Origin: CAYNYF01 sp964401385
GTDB lineage: Bacteria > Planctomycetota > Phycisphaerae > SM23-33
Length of the DNA: 24,185 bases
Direction of reading: 5' to 3'
Assembly (NCBI GenBank): GCA_964401385.1
Contig: CAYNYF010000067.1
Location: 1-24,185 of the forward strand
The notes under the pieces are model-generated. The model saw nothing but the letters and a program-made list of their open reading frames with translations, had not been told where the DNA came from and ran no database searches. Both the position numbers and the translations under genes were made by a program. Shown in pieces: positions 6,413-13,107 of the stretch (the first letter of the stretch is position 1; every line of letters starts with the position of its first letter).

Positions 6413-7543
6413 TCAGTACCGTCGGTAGGTTCGGGCCGTCTCGACCATGGCGCGGAGGTTCTCGTCGGGCGTGTCCCGGCCGCACTGGTCGCCGGTGGAG
6501 AGGATGAAGCGCCCACCCTCGGCGGCATCGTCAATGGCCTTCTTGCTGGCGGCAACGACGTCGGCGGCGGAGCCTAGCAGCATCACGTCGGTGGTGTGTA
6601 GGTTACCTTTCAGCACCAGCCTGTCGCCGTGGAGCCGCTTGATCTCGGCCAGGTGGCAGTCGCCCATCGGCGGCCGCTCCAGCGGGTCGATCACGGTCAG
6701 GTCCGTCTCTTCGGCCATGATCCTGATCAGCTCCTTCTCCGGCCCGCAGGAGTGAACCTGCGTGGGGATGCCGGCGGCGCTGGCCAGCTCGATCGCCCGC
6801 TTGACGGCCGGAAAGGCAACCTTGCGGAACATCTCGACCGTCTGGAACACCAGCGTGCCCGAGCCGCCCACGCAGAGAAAGTCCGGGCGGACGTCCATGG
6901 CCATGATCCTGTCGAAGCGCCTCTCAGCCGCCTCGACCCGCTCGGCCGCCCACTGCTCGTGCTTGTCGGGGTTGTCGTAGTAGCGATACACGTCCCGCTC
7001 GCTGCCGAAGGCCACCGTCCCGGCCAGGAACACGCCCACCAGCCCCTGATCGCCCATCAGCCGCTTGACGCGCCGCAAGCCCGCCGGGCCGGTGTCGACC
7101 GGCTTGACGCCCTCCACCGGCTGGTAGCGTTTCGGCACCGGCGGCAGGCCGATTCTCTCCGCCCGAACCTCCACCGGCGGGTCGGCGACGCGATACACCA
7201 CCACCGCGTCGGCCCAGACGCGCTTGCCGCCGGCGGCGCGGGAAGCCTGCGTGACGATGCGCCGACCGTCCCTGTGGACGATGAACGGTTCCCACTCCGG
7301 CTGGCCGGCGGCCTCCTTCTCAAAGCGGAGCGGGAAATATCCGTCCATCAGCGAGTCGATGTCGAAGTGTCTGGCGGCGGCGACGTAGGCCTCCCAGATC
7401 GGCGGGTCGTGGTAGAGGTACAGGTCCCAGAAGGGCTTGCCCGTCATCCGGGCCGGAATCATGTTGGAAAAGTCCGGCGCCACCGGCACGCAATCGGGAA
7501 CTTCGCCGGCCAGCACCTTCAGCAATCTCTCGCGCGGAGTCAT
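6413..7543 (-). CDS. URO-D-family (MtaA/MtbA-type) methyltransferase
   Basis: This 376-residue protein belongs to the uroporphyrinogen decarboxylase superfamily, starting MTPRERLLKVLAGEVPD, the usual N-terminus of this group. It carries H264-x-C266 (VHSCGPEKEL) and C354 (STGDQCGRDTP), which match the H-x-C...C zinc site of methylcobamide-dependent methyltransferases rather than the active site of HemE. It therefore probably transfers a methyl group from a corrinoid or similar carrier, in the cytoplasm. The start is set at MTPRER (7543) rather than the longer in-frame ATG at 7570 because of family alignment; the upstream site is weak. No corrinoid protein gene is adjacent, so the substrate is open. 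Confidence 0.8.
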   Translation of the reverse strand: MTPRERLLKVLAGEVPDCVPVAPDFSNMIPARMTGKPFWDLYLYHDPPIWEAYVAAARHFDIDSLMDGYFPLRFEKEAAGQPEWEPFIVHRDGRRIVTQASRAAGGKRVWADAVVVYRVADPPVEVRAERIGLPPVPKRYQPVEGVKPVDTGPAGLRRVKRLMGDQGLVGVFLAGTVAFGSERDVYRYYDNPDKHEQWAAERVEAAERRFDRIMAMDVRPDFLCVGGSGTLVFQTVEMFRKVAFPAVKRAIELASAAGIPTQVHSCGPEKELIRIMAEETDLTVIDPLERPPMGDCHLAEIKRLHGDRLVLKGNLHTTDVMLLGSAADVVAASKKAIDDAAEGGRFILSTGDQCGRDTPDENLRAMVETARTYRRY

Positions 7544-7604
7544 GGCGGCAGAGCATTGTATCAGGCGCACGGGGGCAGCGGTACGCGAGGCTGCGGCCGG
7601 GGCG

Positions 7605-8447
7605 CTACAAGGCCACGATCGGCCGGACGTGCTTGGGCAGGTCCTCGTCGGGAATCTTCCGCCCGGCGTCGATGACCATGACGGCCCCGTGGGAGTGATT
7701 GCTGGCCAGGATGATCACGTTCGGGCACGGGACCTCGTGGCCGGTTTCGATGTGCTTGTGGCCGAGGAGAAACTGGTCGACGTCGAGTCGCTCGGCCAGC
7801 TCGGTCAGTTGCTCGGGGGCATATCCCCGGCCCCAGGTCCATTCATACACCGACCCGCCGCGCCGGAAGTCCTCGTCGCGGTAGGGCCGCCCGAGGATTT
7901 CCCAGTCGATCATGCCCATGCGATTGGGGCTGGGCAATGAGTGCGACAGCAGCATGCGGTTTTCGCACCTTGCCGTCAGGGGCTGGCTTCGCAGCATCTT
8001 ATAGACGGCCGAGCGGACCTCCGCGGCGTCCGGCCCGAAGGCCCTTTCCAGCCCGGCGGCGAAGGCCTTGCACGAGCCGGCGCCGTCCTTGGTGATTTCG
8101 TTTCCGGTGATCTCGGCAATGTCGTGGTTGCCTACCAGGAAGAACACCTGCTCCGGATGCGACAGCTTCAGCCGGGCCGCCCTCAGCAGCACGTCTACGC
8201 TGGGGTCGTCGCCCTTGTCGGTGAGGCTGCCGTGGACGATCTCCTGGAGCAGGAGCCTGCGCCGCCGGTGGGAGTCCAGATCGGCAAAGGCAATGATCTT
8301 GGCGAGGTTCTGCCAGTGCCCGTGAATGTCGCCGGCGTAGACGATTTCCTCTCCGGCGGCAAAACGCAGGCAGTTCCCCTGGCGGGCCGAGTCGTTGGAG
8401 ATAAGCTCTGCCGCCTGGTCGAAGCTTTTTGCCACGGGGTGCGGCAT
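7605..8447 (-). CDS. PPP-type metallophosphoesterase (protein phosphatase-like)
   Basis: This 280-residue soluble metallophosphoesterase has GDIHGH (D40, H42), GNHD (N107, H108), LLSHSLPS (H169) and LLGHKH (H230, H232), the ordered metal- and phosphate-binding motifs of the PPP phosphatase family. Where PPP enzymes have GDxVDRG, this protein reads GSLTDKG (73-79), so the metal-bridging Asp appears to be Ser74. Its start is 3 bases downstream of the kinase stop, so the two are co-transcribed and probably act as opposing enzymes on shared phosphoproteins. Other readings are a nucleotide hydrolase such as ApaH-like or a lipid phosphatase. Fold assignment is firm, substrate inferred from context. 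Confidence 0.82.
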   Translation of the reverse strand: MPHPVAKSFDQAAELISNDSARQGNCLRFAAGEEIVYAGDIHGHWQNLAKIIAFADLDSHRRRRLLLQEIVHGSLTDKGDDPSVDVLLRAARLKLSHPEQVFFLVGNHDIAEITGNEITKDGAGSCKAFAAGLERAFGPDAAEVRSAVYKMLRSQPLTARCENRMLLSHSLPSPNRMGMIDWEILGRPYRDEDFRRGGSVYEWTWGRGYAPEQLTELAERLDVDQFLLGHKHIETGHEVPCPNVIILASNHSHGAVMVIDAGRKIPDEDLPKHVRPIVAL

Positions 8448-8450
8448 GAC

Positions 8451-9302
8451 CTACTCCGCGCGGGCCCCGTTGGCCCGGTTGAGGGTGTGGGCGACCAGGT
8501 CGAGCCGGGCGATCACGTCGCGCATGCTGCCGAGCCGACGCGAGAGCACCGGCTCGATGCAGTCCAGCACCAGCCGGCCCAGGACCGGGGTCACCTGCGG
8601 GTTCAACTCCTCCGGCGGGGTCACGCGCATGTCGTTGACCAACTGCACGCCGTCGGACCGCTTCGGCAGGACGGTCGGGATCGGCTGGCCGGTGAGCGTC
8701 CAGTACAGCGTCGCCCCGAAGTTGAACACGTCCGTGCGGGCGTCCAGCGGGCGGCAGCGCACCTGCTCGGGGGCGATGAAGTCCGGCGTGCCCTGGATCC
8801 GCTCCTTGACCGTGCCGATCCGGCAGCTCTGCCCGAAGTCGATGATCTTCACCGTGTTCTCACTGGTGTAAATGACGTTGTTGGGCTTCATGTCCGCGTG
8901 GATGTAGCCCCGGGAGTGCACGTGGGCCAGGGCGATGGCCACGTCCTTGAAGATATTGACCAGATGCCTGATCTCGGTGGGGCGATTGGCCTGACAGCTC
9001 GTGCCCTCGCAGAACTCCATCAGCAGGTGCAGCTCCTGCATTCGAAACCACGTCCGCACGCGGCGCATACGGAGGCACTTGCGGATGCCGACGTGGTCGA
9101 AGTTGCTGGAAACGTTGAATTCGTTGATGGCCTGGTTCAGAAAGCGGTTATCGTCCCCGGGCTGTTTGATTACGCGCTTCAGCGCATACACGCCCCCTTT
9201 CCTGCGATCGCGGACGCGCCATATTGTGCTTCGGGCCCCGCTGCCAAGGTACTCCAGCACTTGGTAGCCGGGCACTTGGAGCCTCGTTCCTGTACGGCTC
9301 AT
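8451..9302 (-). CDS. Soluble Ser/Thr protein kinase (Hanks type)
   Basis: This 283-residue protein consists of a kinase domain only, with no membrane segment or sensor domain. Visible motifs are the glycine-rich loop LGSGARSTIW (19-28), the ATP-binding lysine K42 (YALKRV), catalytic loop HADMKPNN with D137 and N142, DFG at 155-157, and GTPDFIAPE (171-179). The catalytic loop is HAD rather than HRD, so it is a non-RD kinase. The N-lobe is basic and has an inserted aromatic stretch (VRTWFRMQELHLLMEF). It lies immediately upstream of the phosphatase gene (3-base gap). Transcription may start in the AT-rich region upstream, where a near-palindrome is found. The Shine-Dalgarno site is weak (GAGG about 13 bases upstream). 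Confidence 0.9.
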   Translation of the reverse strand: MSRTGTRLQVPGYQVLEYLGSGARSTIWRVRDRRKGGVYALKRVIKQPGDDNRFLNQAINEFNVSSNFDHVGIRKCLRMRRVRTWFRMQELHLLMEFCEGTSCQANRPTEIRHLVNIFKDVAIALAHVHSRGYIHADMKPNNVIYTSENTVKIIDFGQSCRIGTVKERIQGTPDFIAPEQVRCRPLDARTDVFNFGATLYWTLTGQPIPTVLPKRSDGVQLVNDMRVTPPEELNPQVTPVLGRLVLDCIEPVLSRRLGSMRDVIARLDLVAHTLNRANGARAE

Positions 9303-9321
9303 CGGTTTGTAGGTACCTCTG

Positions 9322-9339
9322 ATTCTACCTAGTAAGAAT
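9322..9339. promoter_or_regulatory. CTAG-centred near-palindrome upstream of the kinase gene
   Basis: ATTCT (9322-9326) and AGAAT (9335-9339) flank a central CTAG (9329-9332), forming an 18-bp near-palindrome in an AT-rich island (9322-9364) in otherwise GC-rich DNA. On the minus strand it contains TAGAAT, a plausible -10 box about 20 bases before the kinase start. It is a candidate operator/promoter for the kinase-phosphatase operon. No clear -35 was found. Confidence 0.35.
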
Positions 9340-9478
9340 AGATGATGCTTGTTCTTAATTCATTGTAACCGCGCGCCCGTAATCCTGCCAAACAATCCTC
9401 GCACGGTTCGCTGCGGCTTGCTGCGTGGATATCGGCCGGTCAGATGGTGGACTTTGCCAGCAACCATCTCCGAGGGGC

Positions 9479-10078
9479 CTAACCTGCGCATGGCCGCAGG
9501 TTTGCGCGGAAGGCCTCGTGCGGGAACAGCCGCCCCGGGCAGTCCTCCTCGGTTAGGTCGGAGTGGAGGTAGACGTGATCTGGGGGGATCTGGAAGGTTA
9601 CCTGAAGGGCCTGCACCAGGTTGACCAGGGCGACGAATTGCTCGGCCGTCGGGGGCTGCCGCCCGCAGTCGCGCAGGAGGCAGACGCCGATACTGTTGTC
9701 ATTGAAGGAATAGCCCGGAACGAAGATGTGGTCGCCGTCCTGCTGCCGCCGCCACAGCCGCGTGGCCTGGATTGCCGCCCGGCCCTGGCTGTGATCGTCT
9801 CCGATCAGGAAATGGCAACCGCGGGCGACGGCTGCATCGGCTCGGGGGGCGTCGTGGATGACGATATTCCGCCATTTGATGTATTGCAGGGGAACTTCGG
9901 TGTTGCGGACGATCGCCCGCTCGCCGCCGGTGCGATCGGCCTTGACGGCTTGCAGGGAAAGTGGAATGGTGGGGCGGGCGGGTTCGGTTTCCAGCAGAAT
10001 CAGCACGCCGGCGCCGACCGTCATGGCCCCCGCCAGTGCAGCCAGCGTCTTGATCGTCCCTGATCGAATCGTCGCCAA
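9479..10078 (-). CDS. Membrane-anchored Amidase_2/PGRP-type N-acetylmuramoyl-L-alanine amidase
   Basis: This 199-residue protein has an N-terminal hydrophobic anchor (residues 10-29) and a zinc amidase domain. H75 (IVIHDAP), H172 (YLHSDL) and C180 (EDCPGRLFP) match the His-His-Cys zinc site of T7 lysozyme-type amidases, and FNDNSIGVCLL is the usual central strand. It would cut the bond between muramic acid and the stem peptide in the periplasm. The start is a TTG at 10078, supported by a strong GAGGAG site 9 bases upstream; the only early ATG would cut into the anchor. It lies 176 bases upstream of the kinase gene in the same direction and may be in the same regulon (inference). Confidence 0.85.
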   Translation of the reverse strand: MATIRSGTIKTLAALAGAMTVGAGVLILLETEPARPTIPLSLQAVKADRTGGERAIVRNTEVPLQYIKWRNIVIHDAPRADAAVARGCHFLIGDDHSQGRAAIQATRLWRRQQDGDHIFVPGYSFNDNSIGVCLLRDCGRQPPTAEQFVALVNLVQALQVTFQIPPDHVYLHSDLTEEDCPGRLFPHEAFRANLRPCAG

Positions 10079-10233
10079 CCGCTCAATCTCCTCGCGGCCA
10101 CACCTTACTGAGCCACCCGGCTACCTACTCCGCGTATCGGCAAATGGCAAGGGATTTCTCCTCGGAATTCCCGCCGGCCGCCGGGCCGATGGCCGCCGCA
10201 CCGGGCAAGGCCGCCGCCCGGCCCGCCGCCGAC

Positions 10234-11547
10234 CTAGATGTAATCGTTGAGGATGTTCTCCAGCATTTCCACCCGCCCGGACTCGTTCGGGCTGACGTCG
10301 CCCTTCTTGAGCATGTACTCGCTCAGCTCGGGGAATCCGACCTTCCCGGCCTCGATGTCAGCTCCGATGCCCGTATCCCAACTGGCGTAGCGCTGCTTGA
10401 GGAAGTCGTCGAGCACGCCGTCGGCGCGGATGGCGGCGGCCGCCTTCAGCCCGCGGGCGAAGGTGTCCATGCCGCCGATGTGAGCGTGGAAGAGGTCCAC
10501 CGGCTCGAAGCTTTCCCGGGCCACGTGGGCGTCGAAGTTCAGCCCGCCGGTGGTGAAGCCGCCGATCTTGAGGATGGTCAGCATCGCCAGCGTCGTGTCG
10601 TACAGGTCCGTGGGGAACTGGTCGGTGTCCCAGCCCAGCAGCAGGTCGCCGCGGTTGGCGTCGACCGATCCCAGGATGCCGTTGGCGGCGGCGAACTCCA
10701 GCTCGTGGTGGAAGCTGTGCCCGGCCAGCGTGGCGTGGTTGGCCTCGAGGTTGAGCTTGAGGTGGTCCACCAGGCCATATTTCTGGAGGAAGGCGAAGCA
10801 GGCGGCCGCGTCCGAATCGTACTGGTGCTTGGTCGGCTCCTTGGGCTTGGGCTCGATGTAGAGTTGCCCGTCAAAGCCGATCTGCTTCTTGTAATCGACG
10901 GCCATGTGGAGGAACTTGGCGAGGTGGTCGAGTTCGCGACCCATATCGGTGTTCAGCAATGACTTGTATCCCTCCCGGCCGCCCCAGAAAACGTAGCCGC
11001 CCCCGCCGAGTTCCTTGGTGACCTCCAGGGCCTTGGCGACCTGGGCGGCGGCGTGGGCGAAGGCGTCGGCGTTGCAGCTCGTGGCGGCTCCGTGCATGTA
11101 GCGCGCCGGGGCGAACAGGCAGGCCGTACCCCACAGCAGCTTGACGCCGGTGCGGTCCTGCTCGGCCTTGAGGACCTGAACGATCTCGTCGAGGTTCTTG
11201 TTGGACTCGCCGAGTGTCTTGCCCTCGGGGGCGACGTCCCGGTCGTGAAAGCAGTAGAACCCCACGCCGAGCTTGCCGAAGAACTCGAAGGCCGCCCGGA
11301 CGCGGTTGGCGGCGTTCTTCAGCGAGTCGGTTCCGTCGTCCCACGGCATCTGCCGCGTGCCCACGCCGAAGGGGTCCTTGCCGTCGTTGCGGAAGGTGTG
11401 CCAGAAGGCCACGGAGAACTTGAGGTGCTCGGCCATCGTCTTGCCTTCGACCACCTCCTCGCCGTTGTAGTGCTTGAACGCCAGCGGGTTTTTGGACTCG
11501 GGTCCTTCGTACCGGATCTTCTTGATTCCTGCGAATGCCTCTGCCAT
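10234..11547 (-). CDS. xylA: Xylose isomerase
   Basis: This 437-residue cytosolic enzyme interconverts D-xylose and D-xylulose (and glucose/fructose in many relatives). Nearly all catalytic and metal residues are visible at the canonical E. coli positions: H101 and D104 in FHDRDVAPEG, E232 and K234 in YIEPKPKEPTKHQYD, E268 and H271 in NLEANHATLAGHSFHHE, D296, D307, D309 in the VDANRGDLLLGWDTDQ region, and D339 in NFDAH. The length is that of the class II (long) xylose isomerases. The start at MAEAFAG (11547) is preferred over the in-frame ATG at 11577 because of a GGGAGA site 8-9 bases upstream. No xylulokinase gene is adjacent. It is divergent to a sugar isomerase/epimerase. Confidence 0.97.
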   Translation of the reverse strand: MAEAFAGIKKIRYEGPESKNPLAFKHYNGEEVVEGKTMAEHLKFSVAFWHTFRNDGKDPFGVGTRQMPWDDGTDSLKNAANRVRAAFEFFGKLGVGFYCFHDRDVAPEGKTLGESNKNLDEIVQVLKAEQDRTGVKLLWGTACLFAPARYMHGAATSCNADAFAHAAAQVAKALEVTKELGGGGYVFWGGREGYKSLLNTDMGRELDHLAKFLHMAVDYKKQIGFDGQLYIEPKPKEPTKHQYDSDAAACFAFLQKYGLVDHLKLNLEANHATLAGHSFHHELEFAAANGILGSVDANRGDLLLGWDTDQFPTDLYDTTLAMLTILKIGGFTTGGLNFDAHVARESFEPVDLFHAHIGGMDTFARGLKAAAAIRADGVLDDFLKQRYASWDTGIGADIEAGKVGFPELSEYMLKKGDVSPNESGRVEMLENILNDYI

Positions 11548-11610
11548 GGCGCATGTCTCCCATTGCCAAGCCGCCAACGTGCCGGACCTCTGCCCGGCCT
11601 TGCCGGAATC

Positions 11611-11638
11611 ATTCTACGTGGCCGCGGCGGCAAGGCAA
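11611..11638 (-). promoter_or_regulatory. Candidate promoter of xylA
   Basis: On the minus strand, TTGCCT (11638-11633) and TAGAAT (11616-11611) are separated by 16 bases, close to a sigma70-type consensus, about 64 bases before the xylA start. No clear operator is seen beside it. Confidence 0.4.
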
Positions 11639-11721
11639 CCCCGCGCGGGGAATCTTTGCCCGTCGCCGCCGGCCGAGGGCTTTCTGCCGGCGGCACACTC
11701 CCCTTCGGCGCCCGCGGGCAC

Positions 11722-11727
11722 TATAAT
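11722..11727 (+). promoter_or_regulatory. Candidate -10 box of the sugar isomerase/epimerase gene
   Basis: A perfect TATAAT lies 63 bases before the ATG in a GC-rich background. No convincing -35 hexamer is found at 16-18 bases upstream, so an activator or a non-canonical -35 would be needed. Confidence 0.3.
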
Positions 11728-11790
11728 CCGGCCTCTCTTGTAGCGAGGTATTGTTGCGGTCGTCTGGAGCCGCGTCGGGAAAGGGATACG

Positions 11791-12606
11791 ATGAATGTGA
11801 CGTTGACGTGCAGCACGTGGAACTTCATCGCAGCCGGCGGCGAGTACGCCTCCGCCGCCCGCGTCGTCGAGGAGATTCACTCGTTGGGACTGTCGCCGGA
11901 GCTGTGGCTGAACTGGGTACCGCAGCCGGACTGCTATGACCGGCCGTACTGGCAGGATCTGCGGAAGCTCGTCGGGCCGTCGCCGGCGGTCTCCTTCCAC
12001 ACGCGGAACGACCGCCGGCGCATGCTGGAGGAAATCGAGCTGCTGGCGTTTCTCGGCGGTAGGACGCTGGTGGTGCATCCGGTGGTGCTGAGCCTGCCGG
12101 AGTTCCGCCAGGAGCGTCCGTCCCAGCATCCGGACCTGCCCTTCATTGGCGAGCTGGCGGCGGCCGCACGGGAGCGCGGCGTGCTGCTGGCGCTGGAGAA
12201 CATTCACGCCCGCGCGTTCCTGGACCGGACGCTGGAGGCGGTGGATACCTTCGACGACCGCGGCGGGCTGGGCATCTGCGTCGACATCGGGCACGCGGAG
12301 GTGGCTTCGGCCGGCTCGGCCGACTCGCCGCCCGCCCGCCCGAGCGAATCGGCCGTGAGCCTTATCCGCGACTACGGGCCCGTCCTGCTGCACCTGCACG
12401 TCCACGACGTCCGCGACGGACGCGACCACCAACCGCTTGGCACCGGCTGGATCGACTACGCCGCCGTGGCCGCAGCCCTGCGGGAGGTAAATTTCCACGG
12501 CACGGCGGCCCTTGAGATTCAGTCGGAAGACCCGCCGGCGACCGCCAGGGCGAGCCTGGAGTATCTCCGGCCGTACTTCGGAGCGGACCTGAGGACGGAG
12601 CGGTAG
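11791..12606 (+). CDS. TIM-barrel sugar phosphate isomerase/epimerase (AP-endonuclease-2 fold)
   Basis: This 271-residue protein has the xylose-isomerase-like TIM-barrel fold and a full metal-binding set: E136 (ALENIH), D165 and H168 (CVDIGHA), H203/H205 with D206 (HLHVHDV) and E242 (ALEIQSE). LGTGWIDYAAVAAALREVNFHG is typical of the IolE/IolH/hydroxypyruvate isomerase-type group. It probably isomerises or epimerises a keto-sugar or inositol derivative. The ATG at 11791 has an AAAGGG site 5 bases upstream, while the longer open frame overlaps xylA on the other strand and is not real. Its divergent pairing with xylA suggests shared sugar regulation, though the substrate cannot be named. Confidence 0.85.
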   Translation: MNVTLTCSTWNFIAAGGEYASAARVVEEIHSLGLSPELWLNWVPQPDCYDRPYWQDLRKLVGPSPAVSFHTRNDRRRMLEEIELLAFLGGRTLVVHPVVLSLPEFRQERPSQHPDLPFIGELAAAARERGVLLALENIHARAFLDRTLEAVDTFDDRGGLGICVDIGHAEVASAGSADSPPARPSESAVSLIRDYGPVLLHLHVHDVRDGRDHQPLGTGWIDYAAVAAALREVNFHGTAALEIQSEDPPATARASLEYLRPYFGADLRTER

Positions 12607-12749
12607 GGCGGCCCGGCGGGAAAACTGACTGAAGAAGCCTCTGGCCTCCGACGCGGGAAATGTTGTATAAGATCAGCGATATGTCCGCCGGCCGCGGACG
12701 TCGGAGAAAGTGGCGTTATTGTTCCGATTCACGCAGCGGGAGCAAGAAA

Positions 12750-13013
12750 ATGGCAATGGTGGGATTGCGAGAGGTGCTGATTTTCGCGGAGAACGGGCAT
12801 AAAGTCGTAACCGTCACCGCCGGAAATACCGTCGTCAGCGGCAAGCTGCTCCGCGTCAACCCGCTGGTTATCGAGCAGGCCGAGGGCGGGGCGACGGTGA
12901 TCGACTTCGAGGCCATTCAGTCGGTTCGCATTGAGGATGCGTCCGGGGAGGAGGTCTTGGAGGCCTGCAAGCCGCAGAAGGAATCGAAGTTCATGGGGAC
13001 GCGAAAATTCTAG
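12750..13013 (+). CDS. Small beta-rich protein of unknown function (possible Sm-like barrel)
   Basis: This 87-residue protein begins MAMVGLREV and shows alternating beta strands: VVTVTAGNTVVSGKLLRV, PLVIEQAEGGATVIDFEAI and QSVRIEDASG. Five short strands with glycine turns recall Sm/SH3-like barrels, but there is no specific motif. The ATG at 12750 is chosen because of GGGAG 7 bases upstream; an in-frame ATG at 12660 would add 30 basic, low-complexity residues without a good site. It precedes the B12 radical SAM gene by 94 bases in the same direction. I do not recognise the family. Confidence 0.6.
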   Translation: MAMVGLREVLIFAENGHKVVTVTAGNTVVSGKLLRVNPLVIEQAEGGATVIDFEAIQSVRIEDASGEEVLEACKPQKESKFMGTRKF

Positions 13014-13107
13014 CGTCCCTTCGAGTTCCCGGCAGCGCCGGGGGGGTCCGCGGGGAGGCAGGTGTTATCATACCGGCGACGTTTTTCAGTGGGTTTGGAG
13101 GCGGCGG

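Noticed and set aside
5403..6485. A 360-codon minus-strand frame through the TTTGGA repeat.
   Set aside because: Antisense to the GH123-like and Cache-like genes and runs through the repeat, which gives an artefactual Asn/Gln/Lys-rich peptide.
6413..7543. HemE (uroporphyrinogen decarboxylase of heme synthesis).
   Set aside because: The H-x-C...C zinc motif and divergent N-terminal half fit the methyltransferase branch, and the window encodes the siroheme-dependent heme route.
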